Assembly (NCBI GenBank): GCA_020740775.1
Contig: JAHEWK010000027.1
Location: 248,001-312,000, forward strand
Source: Ilyonectria destructans
Taxonomy: Eukaryota; Ascomycota; Sordariomycetes; Hypocreales; Nectriaceae
Reading direction: 5' to 3'
DNA length: 64,000 bases
Below are positions 42,491 to 53,735 of this stretch, in pieces; within the stretch, counting starts at the first letter, position 1; every line of letters begins with the position of its first letter. Under the pieces are notes generated by a model, which saw only the letters and a list, made by a program, of their open reading frames with translations, ran no database searches and was not told where the DNA came from. A program made the translations under genes and the position numbers.

Positions 42491-44113
42491 ATGACCGAAC
42501 GAGGAGAAAGACGGATAAGCAGACCAGGATGGGCATTTTCCGGGACCGTTATACCACCGCAAGATCAGGTCAAGGCCATCAAGTCGCGGCAGATATGTGC
42601 CTCTAGAGAGAGGGAACGAATGATCCAGGGCATACAAAATATGGCCGCGGCCCATAAAACTGACCACGGTGCGGCGGTGCGAAGCGTGCTGACCGGTTTC
42701 GGCGAGGAGGATATTCAAATGACGGCAGCGGATTTGGAAGAAGAGACGGCAGGCAAGGCAGGTCCAGGCATGGAAGTCGACTTTGGTGCATCAACGTCCT
42801 TCCTTGAGGCAGGTAAGGCTCTGGCAATGCGGTTCACGTTGAAAAAGAGGCAGATAATCGCCTTCCTCATCATATGCCGCCAGCTCGATTCGATACAACG
42901 TAGCGGCAAAGGCGATGTCGGTCAGCTCTGCGAATATGTTGGTGGAGAAGGTGGAACCGGCAAGTCACGACGAGTCATCGAAGTACTCGTTGAGCTCTTT
43001 GCATCGAACAGTATTTCGAACCGCCTACTGATCACGGCGACGTCGGGGACTGCCGCAGCGCAGATCAACGGCATCACGATCCGCTCCGCCTGCGGGTTCT
43101 CCAAGGACCAAGCGGCGGGCGCGAACACGGCCAAGGATCTCGACGGTGTGCGACTGTCGAAACAGGCTGAGCGGTTTGTCCATGGCCAGTCTCGGATGGA
43201 CTGGCAGGAGAAAGACGTGCTCGTCATCGATGAAGTGAGCAGGCTGGGAGCTCGGACGCTACACGCGGCGAACGAGCAGCTCTGCAGGCTGCGTGGATCG
43301 CAACTGGATTTCGGAGGGATCCCCATCGTCCTCTTCTGCGGAGACTTCCACCAGTTCCGTCCGGTGCCAGAGAGGTCGATCCTGCTGCCGAGCGTAGCCG
43401 TCTCGTGGGACGAAGACAACTCGTTCAAGGTCGAACAACGGCACCAGCATGATAAGGCGCACGCGTTGTGGAAGAAGTTCACGACGGTCGTCATACTGGA
43501 CGAACAAGTGCGCGCCGCCGGAGATTCGGAATTGCAGAGACTGCTAAAGCGGATCCGGTCGGGCGTGCAAGACCGCACGGATTCGGACCTCCTCAAATCG
43601 AGATGCTACCGGGAAGGCAGGTGGATCCCGTGGGAAACGGGCATCACTGTGGTGACGTCGCTGAACATGGAGGCGACCTTGTCGTTCCAGATCCAGCAGC
43701 GGTCGATGGTGCGGATCTTCTTATCCGAGCATCGGCGCGGAAGGCCTATAACCAGGTCAAGGCCTCGGAGTGACGATGTTGGCCCGTGTCCCGTGCGAGC
43801 CATCCGGCCCAGGGAGATGGAGGGTGCAGCGGGGGATGCCCATTTAGCGGAATGGTCGCTGCCACGACTACTGCGCCGAGCTGCTTCTGGAGAAGCAGAT
43901 CTGTCAAGGCGAGACGAGGTCATGGAGTCGACGCTGGTCGGGCGGCATAGAACCTGCTATTCCAGGAGAGAGCAGCCCCCTGTGAAACGGATCCGAACTG
44001 GGATCCGGAGGCAGAGGAGGCGAGAACTGCAAGCGGAAGATTTGGCCAGCGTCTTGCGCTCCTTGGAGGAGGAGTTTGCCGTGAAGGAGAGCCTGTCCAA
44101 CAAGGAGACTTAG
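42491..44113 (+). CDS. Helitron Pif1-like helicase fused to a second Helitron N terminus
   Basis: 540 codons from ATG 42491. Residues about 120-400 are a Pif1/RRM3-type helicase: Walker A GGEGGTGKS (about 151-159), ATSGTAAAQINGITI, Walker B VLVIDEVSRLG (about 243-253), LFCGDFHQFRPVPERSILL and the VVTSLNMEATL block with QQRSMVRIFLSEH. The usual C-terminal helicase motifs do not follow. From about 43760 the sequence becomes arginine- and glutamate-rich (RRQRRRELQAEDLASVLRSL), which resembles the start of the Helitron protein and runs in the same frame into copy B after one TAG. The frame is therefore best read as the truncated helicase of copy A joined to the beginning of copy B. Confidence 0.75.
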   Translation: MTERGERRISRPGWAFSGTVIPPQDQVKAIKSRQICASRERERMIQGIQNMAAAHKTDHGAAVRSVLTGFGEEDIQMTAADLEEETAGKAGPGMEVDFGASTSFLEAGKALAMRFTLKKRQIIAFLIICRQLDSIQRSGKGDVGQLCEYVGGEGGTGKSRRVIEVLVELFASNSISNRLLITATSGTAAAQINGITIRSACGFSKDQAAGANTAKDLDGVRLSKQAERFVHGQSRMDWQEKDVLVIDEVSRLGARTLHAANEQLCRLRGSQLDFGGIPIVLFCGDFHQFRPVPERSILLPSVAVSWDEDNSFKVEQRHQHDKAHALWKKFTTVVILDEQVRAAGDSELQRLLKRIRSGVQDRTDSDLLKSRCYREGRWIPWETGITVVTSLNMEATLSFQIQQRSMVRIFLSEHRRGRPITRSRPRSDDVGPCPVRAIRPREMEGAAGDAHLAEWSLPRLLRRAASGEADLSRRDEVMESTLVGRHRTCYSRREQPPVKRIRTGIRRQRRRELQAEDLASVLRSLEEEFAVKESLSNKET

Positions 44114-45960
44114 TGTGCACCAATACCACACGAGAGAAAGGTGTCGACGGTGCGGGCCTTTTACAATGCGTTGCACGACGCGAGCAGCTTTCCAATACGG
44201 ACTTGCATGTTATGCTACCGTAAGCGTGCGGGGAAAGAGTTGAGAGAAGTGACGTGGGACCAGTGGCTGTCGAGCTGCGTCCCGAAGGGCGATCGATCGC
44301 CGTTTTCATGCCGGCGCTGCTTCCCCGAGGGCGAGACCGTCTCGGTCTGTGCGGAGTGTGTACGTTTCCTGGCGCATGGGAGCCTGTCGCCAGCAGCTCA
44401 ACTTCACAGCGGCCTTGGCTGTAAGCATATGTTTCCCGACGAGCTCAAGGGTCTGACGCTGGTCGAGGAGAAGCTCATCGCGCTGAATTCGTGTTACGGG
44501 TTCGTGACGAGGTATAGCATTCCGGGCGGCCACAGGCAGGCCGTGAGGTATCCGAGGCACGTCAAAGGCCACATCACAGTGTTCCCGAATAATGTGCAGG
44601 AACTGGCCACCAAGGTGCTCCCGCACCCCCTTTTGAAAGTCATGGACGAGATCCACGTTTCGTGGCAGGGCGCGGAGAAGCCGGCGCCGAGCGACCTGTC
44701 GAGTCTCTTGTCGGTGAGCCGGCGAGTGGTCGAGAGGGCCCTTGTCTGGCTGAAGAAGAACAATCCACAGTATGCTGAGATCGAGATCGACACGGCAGAG
44801 ATGGAGTGCTGGGGTGCGCCGCTACACGGGGTGCCGTCGTTGGTGTACGATCGCATGGAGCGAAATGAGCCGTCGGCGTGGGAGAAGACGCGAACGGCGC
44901 AAGTTGTGCCGCCCGTGGAGCGGGCCATGGACGACGAGGGCCCGGTGGAGATCGAGGAGATCATGGCTCTGCTCAACGAGGGACAAGACGCGACGGGCGG
45001 CCAGGCTCAGGGAGCCGGGGGAGACGAAGAAGACGAGGTCCCGGGTGGAAGTGACGTTATGCCCGATCATGCTGCGAAAGCGATCAATGAGGTGACCTCC
45101 TCTGGCATGTTTGCGCTGGACGGACCGCCGGATGTAGAGGACGTCGAGAAATTGCGCTTTGCTTGCGACGCCGTCGGGGGGGAAGGTGCTGGTGATGGCA
45201 GTGCAGTCCCGAGAACGTGGGTCGGTTCCTCAGCGGAGGGGGTGCGAGGGCACGGTGATGGCTGTGAGCCGTACATCCAAGTTTCGCGTGGCGACGAATT
45301 TGCCGATTCGTTTGAGACCTCGTTCTTCGCTAAGACGTTCCCCACCCTGTTCCCATTTGGAGTTGGAGGGCCACGATTGGTTGAAGAGGCCATACTCGGA
45401 GCGGGAAAGGCCACCGATTTGCGAGGTAGGACTGTTGAAGCAGAGACGGTCGTGCGAGACCTCCTGGGCTCCCGCAGCTTGAGTCTTCGTACGTGGACCG
45501 ACATTGTGCTGCGGCGCCATGGTGGCCGGTTTGCGACGCATCACATCTTCGCATTCCTTGTTTTTCAACATGGGTGTGCGGTTGAGAAACCGCCGTGTCA
45601 GCATGTTGAGTGTGACGAGGAAGAACTTTCGCAAGATGGAGCGCATCGTGCGTTCGATGACCGCAGAAAGGTTAGCGGCGGCGAGGGTCGAGTTGGAGAG
45701 CTCGGGCAAAACGACTGATGATGGCGTAAACGAGTTTCTCAGGAGCCTGTCGTTGTACGGCCACCGGCAGCCCATGTCGCGAGAGGTTCGTCTCAATATG
45801 CGGCGGAAAATCCAGTCGCTCATCGTTGGCTACGGCGTGCCGGCCATCTGGTTGGGCTGTCTAAATGTGAAACAGCGCGCGGCCAGACCCTTGGCGCTCG
45901 TCGGGGTCGTCGAGGTCATTGAAATGTCATGGTTTATGGCCGGGTCTAGCCATAGTTGCT
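43760..45960 (+). pseudogene. Helitron copy B: N-terminal half, truncated
   Basis: Continues in one frame from about 43760 through a single TAG at 44111-44113 (one change from CAG) to about 45565. It contains a cysteine-rich N-terminal segment (CMLCYRKR, SCRRCFPEGETVSVCAECVRF, CKHMFP) and the DUF6570-like block around FPNNVQELATKVLPHPLLK. A one-base insertion in TTTTTC near 45561-45566 shifts the frame. The second frame continues with the Helitron_like_N domain: FNMGVRLRNRRVSMLSVT, FLRSLSLYGHRQPMSREV, SLIVGYGVPAIWLGCLNVK. Similarity ends near 45960, where the duplicated-arm sequence starts. No HUH nuclease and no helicase follow. Confidence 0.78.
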
Positions 45961-46389
45961 TGGGTACACCAGTCAACTAGCCTTGCCAGTCGACTAGCCA
46001 TTACCAGTCGATTAGCCATTGGCCTCGGCACATTCCAGGCTGGCCATCCTCGAGAGCTCCGTCCAGCCGGCCATCTTCCAAGGTACTTGGAGCCGAAAAG
46101 CTGCCCGTCCATACCCGTCCGGTGAGTTCCTATGGAGGATGCTCGCGGCAGGACATGTGTAGGAATGGGGCTGGAAACAGCATGCGATGAACTGGGCTTG
46201 TAGTCAGAGGGCTTCTTCTTCGTGGTAGACTAGGCCGTCGATCGTAGACGGCAACTGCATGTTGCTGTGTGATCAAAGACGACCATACAAATGCATGTCG
46301 CCTTGGACGCTCGTCCATATTGTCGCACTGTAACGGCTGATTTTACCAGGACCTAGTTCTTCACTAGGTTTGGTGCACTCGTCGAAGAG

Positions 46390-46530
46390 TCAGAGCACGA
46401 ACAGTATGTCGGACTCAATCGTCGCCTTGGTCTCTCCTGTCTCGTCCTCAGCCATTTCAAGCCGGTTTGCCGGCAGTCTTCCGTAGGCCAGTTCAACTCA
46501 GTCAAATAGGCTCTTTATCATGCACACCAT
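46390..46530 (-). pseudogene. Broken copy of the 89 aa arm gene
   Basis: The ATG at 46530 is in the same CACCATGG context as 12981. The frame is collinear with that gene but is interrupted by TGA after 10 codons and again after about 47 codons. Confidence 0.55.
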
Positions 46531-46949
46531 GGTGACACGGCAGATGGGCGATCGAGGAAGGGAGGAGAGAAGAGAAGGTCGAAAACCAGCAGACAGGGAG
46601 GACTGGATGGATGGTAAATCCGGCTTGTTGTCGGAACACGCGTTTGGCCCAGTAAACGAGCGAGTCGAATCGTAGATCGCGCTCTAGCCCTCGTTGCGCC
46701 TTCAACCCCATTAGCCCGGTCCCCCACGGGAAAGGCTTCAAGGTGCGGGGGAATCTGCCATCGTGCGAGTTGTCGGTTGCATACGCGCCACGTTCCACCC
46801 GTACGAGCAGCTATTCTCCTGTTGTGGTAGACTTGAACAGCGCACGACTCAGGCCACAATTACCGAATGATGGGGCAGATTGTTGTTGTGAATCCCGATT
46901 TGTCGTTTTCCGTATGGGGGATTCTCTGTATCTCCATGTTTCCCTCGCT

Positions 46950-46981
46950 TTTCTTTCCTTTTTTTTTTTTTTTTTGGGTGT

Positions 46982-47012
<31 letters not shown>

Positions 47013-47420
47013 GGAGTTGGTATTGGTGTTGGTGGTTTGGTGTTGCCATTGCTTTTCTTTCGTTCATTCTCTTCATTTTCTTCCCTGGTTACTTTTCTCT
47101 TCTCCCTTAGTTTTCCTTTTTCCTTTTCCCTTTTTTTTTTTTTGTCTTTTTCTTTTTGTCTTTTTCTGTTTTTTTTTTCCCCTTGTCCCTTCTTCTTTTC
47201 CCTTTTTCTTTCTTTTTTCTTGTCTTTTGTCTGTTTTTTTTGTCCTTTTTGTCTTTTTTGTCTTTTTTTTGTCCTTTTTCTTTGTCTTTTTTTTTGTCCT
47301 TTTTCTTTATCTTTTTTTTTGTCCTTTTTCTTTATCTTTTTTTTTTGTCCTTTTTCTTTATCTTTTCTCTTGTCCTTTTTTCCTCGAAATTCCTTTTTTT
47401 TTTTTTTTTTTTTTTTTTTT
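46950..47420 (+). repeat. Long pyrimidine tract with GT run
   Basis: Nearly pure T/C for about 400 bp. It includes several copies of a TTTTTTGTCCTTTTTCTTTATC-like unit of roughly 20 bp, a T run near 47393-47421, and a TG dinucleotide run at about 46978-47010. The long frames on either strand (Phe/Leu-rich or Lys-rich) are composition artefacts. Confidence 0.85.
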
Positions 47421-48756
47421 TGGTCAGAAATTTTGCCTTCACTCATCATCCCTCTCTTGTCGCCCTCTTCCTCTCTCCTTCGTCCATGTGGGTGCCTTGA
47501 ATAATCAAGCTTCAAGCACGCGTCACCCAGCGTCATCTATTTCCTCGCCATCCACAAACAAAGCCGCCACTCAAGTCTCCCATCCTCGTCCCATATCCCC
47601 CCTCCCCAGACAGCTGTAAGAGTGTGCGCCAACATGAAGCTGTTGGCAACAGCGCCCATCACCATGGAGCATACGGATGGGCGTTGTCAGTCATGGGGTA
47701 CACGTCGTCAAACCCATCCGAGACAGAAGCAGCTTGCGCATTTTCACAGTCCCGATTGGACGCAACGATAGGCGTACACATCGTCAACCCCGCTCGAGAC
47801 AGAAGCAGCTTTGCGCATTTTCACAGTCCCGATTAGGGCATCACCGCCGACTAGCCGCCATATCCGTATGCTTCATGGTGCTGGGCGCTGTTGCCAACAG
47901 CTGTATGTTGCCGCGACACTCCGATCCGCCTCTTGTTGAAAGGCATCACGAACTTTTGTCCAGTAGGCGTGCAGTCCCTTCTTCCCCGATACCCGAGATC
48001 CCATCTCGGTCAGCGACTGATAATCGCTGAAAAGATGGACTGAGCCGCTCGCCTGCCTACTCTTGTCATCTTCGCTCTCGAGGGCCCTGTAAGTCTCTTC
48101 GACTAGGGGCCTCAGCCTGAGGGAACCTGTTCATTGTGCCCCGTATTGCCACATCCTTAGCTAGTAAGCATGCCGAGATTGAGACGGGTGCATTCTGTAG
48201 AGAGTGCTATAGAGCCCGGCGTTAAACTCATCTTCCTAAAGACAGACAATTGTGCAGCACCTACGTTACTCAAGCAGATGGGGAGACGATATGTCGACTG
48301 GAAGACAACATGCCGAATGTACAAGTTCAAGTCATGCTATGTTGCGTTGCAACTCGGTCACTGAAGTTTCTTCCGCAGCGACCGACGTACTGTTAGCATA
48401 ATCAGGACAACTGAGCCTTGTAGACAACGTACCATGTTTCATGTGCACCGACCGGCTTTCCGAGGACGGTTGAGCAGATGAGCTGCAGGATGACGGAAGA
48501 AGAATGATGTCGCGCTCCTGTCAATGCCACCACAGCTGTCTCGTCTTATGTTCTGCGGGGACCTATTTTCTCAAGCCTCTGTGTTAGTACACTGAAACTC
48601 GCAAGGGTGAGTACATACCTCGCTCAGGTGTCTTCAGATGTCTCGTCATGACCACTTCTGCGTATAAGCGGCCGAAGATAAGGAACAGGGTTACCGAACA
48701 AGAGTACTTGGGGGCGTCAGTGGAGTGAAAACCGACAGTGAGGATGGGTTTGGAGG

Positions 48757-48935
48757 GGGGAGGGAAGTGAGGGAAGTGAGGGAAGCGAGGGAAGTGAGGG
48801 AAGTGAGGGAAGTGAAGAAGGGAGGGAAGTGAGGGAAGGGAGGGAAGTGAGGGAAGTGAGGGAAGTGAGGGAAGTGAGGGAAGCGAGGGAAGTGAAGAAG
48901 GGAGGGAAGGGAGGGAAGTGAAGAAGGGAGGGAGC
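48757..48935 (+). repeat. GGGAAGTGA tandem array
   Basis: About 20 degenerate copies of a 9 bp unit GGGAAGTGA with variants GGGAAGCGA and GAAGAAGGGA. The matching place in the left arm (about 10985-11060) is only mildly pyrimidine-rich, so this array expanded on one arm. Confidence 0.85.
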
Positions 48936-49687
48936 AGAGAGAGGGCAAAAGAGTAAGAGGCGAACGTCTCCAGGCTCAAAAGAAAGAAAAAGAAAAGCAG
49001 TACTGTACCAGCAAGACAGCCGGATCAGATCCCAATGAAGTAAGCGTGCGATCAAAGTCCAGTTGCATCTTCAATCAGCAAGGTGATGTGTATGTGAATG
49101 TGTCTGCCAGAACTTGATGCAGCTCAAGGAGGCGAGCTTCTTCGCTCTTTATACCCGTGAGCATAGTAGAGTGTACTCCGAATCACACCTGTCGTGAAGT
49201 CGAGCGTCGTGAAGTCGAGCGTTGCAGAGTCAAACGTCGCAAAGCCAAAATACCGGACTTGAACGCGGTAAGCTCATCCTCTGCCGTGCAAACGCAAACG
49301 CAAACACAAGGCTCGACCTCTTCGTTCCTTACTGATGTCGCCCGTTCGAACTCTGCGTTGCATTTGCGTTACACTTCTGCAAGCTGTGATATGTGTCGGT
49401 CGAACATGTCCCAGCCACATACGTAAGGCCTACGGGAGAAGAACGAACTAGGTGGAACGCGACCTTCTTGGGAAACGGTTAAGCTACCTTCCCAAAACTT
49501 ACCTCATTCTCGCGTGAGACGAGAAAGACAAAGTTCGGATCCGGGCGACGTCTGATACTTTGCAGTACCGTGGTGTACAATGACGCACATGTACGCGAGT
49601 TCAGTGTCGGTGTCTGGCTGCCTGCAGTCTGTCCATTGTACCTTGTAGCGTCTTGTGTTGTCTTGTAGTGTCTTGTAGCGTCTTGTC

Positions 49688-49838
49688 GTGTCTCCGTGTG
49701 TCTTCGAGTGTCTCCGTGTTTCTGTGTGTCTCCGTGTGTCTTCGAGTGTCTCCGTGTTTCTATGTGTCTCCGTGTGTCTTCGAGTGTCTCCGTGTTTCTA
49801 TGTGTCTCCGTGTGTCTTCGAGTATCTCCGTGTCGTAT
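49688..49838 (+). repeat. 38 bp tandem repeat, about four copies
   Basis: The unit begins TCTTCGAGTGTCTCCGTGTT; copies differ by one or two bases. The left arm has a contracted, diverged version near 10210-10280. Confidence 0.8.
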
Positions 49839-50759
49839 CTTCAAATGTCTCGTCATGCCTTGCAGGGCCCCGCAATGCCCTACACCTTCATCGTCCGATG
49901 TTTCTGCACATGTTCTTCGTCGTTGGGCGTGTGTATGAACGGGGTGCGATTACCCACGTTTCTCTGTCTGTCATCTCCATCTCGTCCGGCTTCTGGCAGG
50001 AGAGTCACTGCTCTCAGCGCTAGCATCATCACTTCACACACCCCACCTCTCTTCCTTCCAGTCCCGGGTTTCGTTCTTTTGCTCTCTCCCCTTGTTCTTC
50101 TTGGTTTATCCTGGACGATCCTACTGCGAAATGCCCCTCAGTGTCTCCAACTCCTCCACAATGTCTGGCGCTGTTGAACTTTCCGCATCTTAGCCCGAGC
50201 TAGTCTGTCTGCGTTGCGCAGATGGCAGAGCACTTTTGCCCTCACGTTGTCGACCCCCACGACAGTGAACTCTGTCAGGTTCATGCGGTGGGCCCGGACG
50301 TGTATCAGTGTGCTTTTGTTACGCGAGTGTCATGGCGAACATTTCTTGTCTTGTGTCCGCACGTTTTCGACAAGGTGGGGAACGACGGACGATGGACGAC
50401 GACGAACATACGTCAAATGACATACGTCAAACAACACACACCAAACGACACACCCTAAAAAACATCAAACCAAACAACACACACCACAAAGCTCGAAACA
50501 CGCCAAAAGTCTAAACCGAACACTTCATTCACATACACCCCGCACTACACAAGAAGGCACCTTTTTTGGGGGCTCTCAGGAAGCTACATTTTGTCGCGTT
50601 TGAGTGGATCAACAACAGTGGAACAAGTCGTTTGTGACAAGCTTTCCGCGAGGTTGCGCCGTGATCGGCCGTTGTAATCGCCGCTTCTGTTCCAGTACGG
50701 GCGAGGCGTGCAACGGCACAACTTGTGTTCCGTCGCACCATCGCAACGATTGTTCAAAC

Positions 50760-50870
50760 AAAGGATTCCGAGTGTCCACAATGCGTGCTTGTCCGGACAC
50801 ACACACTAGTCGCACTCCCGGTGTCGAAGACGGCGACGGGCTTTTCCTGTTCGCAGTTGACAAGCGACTT
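50760..50870 (-). pseudogene. Second copy of the DTG-motif relic
   Basis: Minus-strand reading AVFDTGSATSVCVRTS followed by HCGHSESF, collinear with 6650-6740 of the other arm. Too short and broken to be functional. Confidence 0.3.
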
Positions 50871-51910
50871 GGAGATCTGTAGGAGGCCGATCACTTCTGG
50901 GCTTGGGTTCGTTTTCGTTGCCTTAGTCGCCACCCTCCTGGGCGTCATGGTTTGATCTCCACCACCGAACAGAAACTGGCAGATCGGTTCAGACCAGTCC
51001 AGCTTTGGACAGTGAGGTCAAGCGGCAGACTTCGCATGGGGGAATACTAGGAGTTGCCAGGAATGCTACCAAGGCTGATCGAAAGAACCAGAGACGACGG
51101 TCAGCCAAGTGTGTATCTCGTTGCAACGGCGATCCTTATATGCGGTGCTCTCAGCACTCTGTGGAATTCTGTGCCCAGAGTTTCATGCCTAGTGTCTTAT
51201 GCCTAGTGTCTAGTTCTAATGCACAACAAGCAGTCTTGGTCGACGGCGGTGAACGGTGCGTAGATTGTATGAGGCCGGTCGTTTACCCTTTCTTCATCCA
51301 AGATCTACACTAGCCTACCACGCAACAGCAGTGCCCGACGTACCGCATTTCCACCGCAGCATGACTCGTAAAGAGGGAGACACGTCTGTGGCAAGTTCTG
51401 CCGTACAGTTTTCCTGTCTGGCAAGACCCTTGCGGGGCAGTTCTTTGTGACTCACAGTCACGAACCTAACAAGGAGACTCTTTTTTGTTGAAAAGGGTAA
51501 GGTGCATACACTCCTGAGCGCACTGTTGGAGATCACAAGTGTGAGGCGACCAAGTCGGTGGCAAAGGTGCGGAAGAAGGTGGAAGAAGGTGGAACATTCC
51601 ACAGAGAGCGTGCCTGTACATAAATAGTAGTTCTCCTACTGCACATGTAGAGAGAATGAAGTAATCTGCATCTTCTCATTTCAACACGCACACACCCCCT
51701 CATTTGTTCCGTCCGTCTGCATTCAATGACCCCCCGCCCCCCCCGCGCACGCATGTCACAAAGCATCGAAGCCAGCAGACACTTCGACAAGACGTTTAAG
51801 GTTTGTCACGTATGTACGGAGTACTCAAGTACTGAACGACGTTTGCTCCCCCCCCCCAATTTAGCGCCGCCTCTGCCCGAGTGACGATCCTCAGGCCTTT
51901 TACTCGAGGA

Positions 51911-52012
51911 TTACCTCAGCAAGCTCAGACCATTTTGCTCGTGCCAAGGCAACGGACGGGACTATACCTAATCGGTAAAGGTCACCTGACGTCCTCGAGC
52001 AAATGGTCTGAG
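51911..52012 (+). repeat. Short palindromic element 1
   Basis: Begins TTACCTCAGCAAGCTCAGAC and ends AAATGGTCTGAG, so the ends are inverted repeats. It has the same sequence, inverted, as 52422-52523. Size and terminal inverted repeats fit a miniature inverted-repeat element; no convincing target duplication was found. Confidence 0.65.
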
Positions 52013-52421
52013 TGCCGTGTCAATGATTTTGGGCCTGAGTCAAGATGGATACAACGCGTGCTTGACAACACGATAGACATGTAAATCCTGACAGATGAAA
52101 GCGTTATACAATGATCGATGGCATTTCACTGATCTTTGACTATGTTTACTCTTCGCTTCGTGGGCTATTCGGCCGAAGAGTGGCAGGATCCGTGATTGTG
52201 CTAAAGTCTTGGTCCACCGCATATTAGAGTTTTCCACAAGACACAGGAACACCGGTGTCACAAAAATTGATTTCTAGATAGAGCATACCTTTATGCACAG
52301 CCCAGTGAAATTGAGGGCAAATATAATGTGCTTTGATGTGGCTACTAATGGATATGGAAAAAAGTGATACTCCGGAGGCGCGAAAATTGTCGATTAGTCA
52401 GTGTAAGCACCTTGACAGGAT

Positions 52422-52523
52422 CCTCAGGCCATTTGGTCGAGGACCTTACCGATTAGGTATAGTGCCGTCTCGTGCTGTCCGCTGCCCCTGGCACGACCAA
52501 ATGGTCTGAGCTTGCTGAGGTAA
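52422..52523 (-). repeat. Short palindromic element 2 (inverted copy of element 1)
   Basis: Ends with GGTCTGAGCTTGCTGAGGTAA, the reverse complement of the start of element 1. It shares the inner ACCGATTAGGTATAGT core. A further end fragment of the family lies at about 52580-52605. Confidence 0.65.
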
Positions 52524-52607
52524 CTCGAGGAGTTGCAAAAGTAACGTGACTTGTTCCAAAGAAGGTTAGACTCCTCTTGGAAAATGGTCTGAGCTCGCTG
52601 AGGTAAG

Positions 52608-52705
52608 GCCTGGCCGATCGGTCGCCGAGCCTCTGCCAGGAACAGCCCGAATAGGAAGGCGGTCAGAGCAGCCTATTGGTGCAGATGCCTCGGGCCCCCA
52701 CTTTT
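52608..52705 (+). repeat. Dispersed repeat, inverted partner at 61945-62040
   Basis: Shares CAGCCCGAATAGGAAG and CGGTCAGAGCAGCCTATTGG with the reverse complement of 61945-62040. Flanking CCCCCACTTTTA also recurs at about 62768. Confidence 0.7.
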
Positions 52706-53377
52706 AACAGACGCACACACACTTAAGCCATCACAATAGGGCACCTCCGTGGAACGAACAAAACACAAATAAGGGTTGCTGCTGGGGAGACCATGGAGAC
52801 CTTGCCCAGCCGTACGGATAGCCAGCCCAGAAATCCGGGGTACGGTGGAGGGCGGCATGTAGTCGAATGGCGGCGGCGGCGGCGGCGGTGGCGGGTAAGG
52901 CAGGAACCCGGTATTTGCCAGGGGTCCATTGTTGCAGTGACCACCCATCGGGTCCATGGTTGCCAGATCTGTAGATTAACGTGGAAAGCAGAACGCTGCA
53001 GCGGCATTGACAAGAACAGTGAGCCCGACGGCAATCGGTCGAGACGATCGTGGAACAGTTATATGCCAGCTCGGTCATTGTGAATACATACAGTACGCAA
53101 GTGAGCGAACGAACAAGCAGACAAGCAAAGTAGCCGACGACTCGTGTTGCGAATAGTCCCTTGAGTTGCCACCTTCCGACGGAACGCTTTGCAGACTACT
53201 GAAACCCGACTGGTGGCGTCTTGGTGTATTTGTCTCATCACGGCTGACCTTGCAACTAGTCAGACAATGTGCGAGTCTCGTCCAGTGCTACGGATATCGC
53301 TCAGGCCGGCCAGATGACTTGTGTGTGGTCGTCGCGATGAGAGGGGGACGGGATAGAAACACCGGGTGAGGACGTCA

Positions 53378-53510
53378 TTACCTCAGGCACTCAGACCCAC
53401 ACACTAGCCGAATAAGCGCCAAGCGCACGTGATACTCTGGGAGCCATTACCCCTTTAGGGAAGGCGTCGCGCTGTTAAACGCGCCCAGTGGGTCTGAGTG
53501 GCTGAGGTAA
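53378..53510 (+). mobile_element. 133 bp miniature inverted-repeat element
   Basis: Terminal inverted repeats of 23 bp (TTACCTCAGGCACTCAGACC... and its near-perfect complement at the right end, one mismatch). The ends share the TTACCTCAG motif with the elements at 51.9 and 52.4 kb. A half copy lies at 63424-63506. It is non-autonomous; the mobilising transposase was not identified. Confidence 0.7.
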
Positions 53511-53621
53511 GGAGGTCAAAAGTATGGACAAAATAAACTCGGGAAGAATGACGAAGACGACACGTTGGGGAGACACAAGTCAAGGGATGAATGCTGTGTG
53601 AGTCGCCGGAGAAACAAACTT

Positions 53622-53622
53622 T

Positions 53623-53701
<79 letters not shown>

Positions 53702-53735
53702 TACATACATATACATATACACATACCTACCCCCA
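53622..53735 (+). repeat. AC / ACAT microsatellite
   Basis: ACACAC run followed by ACATACAT and further AC units. Open frames across it encode Thr-His repeats on one strand and Cys-Val repeats on the other and are artefacts. A similar array is at about 54095-54175. Confidence 0.95.

Larger units (their letters stand above)
45880..51540. repeat. Right arm of the large inverted duplication
   Basis: Reverse-complement counterpart of 6160-13740, with the same block order read backwards. It is shorter because it lacks the secreted-protein segment but has expanded low-complexity tracts (pyrimidine run, GGGAAGTGA array, 38 bp array). Inner end adjoins Helitron copy B. Confidence 0.8.

Noticed and set aside
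46867..47619. 250-codon and 241-codon frames across the pyrimidine tract
   Set aside because: They encode almost only Phe/Leu/Ser or Lys/Arg/Glu because of low-complexity sequence; the sister arm lacks them.
48757..49838. CRISPR-like array
   Set aside because: The 9 bp and 38 bp repeats are contiguous tandem units without spacers, in a eukaryotic context.
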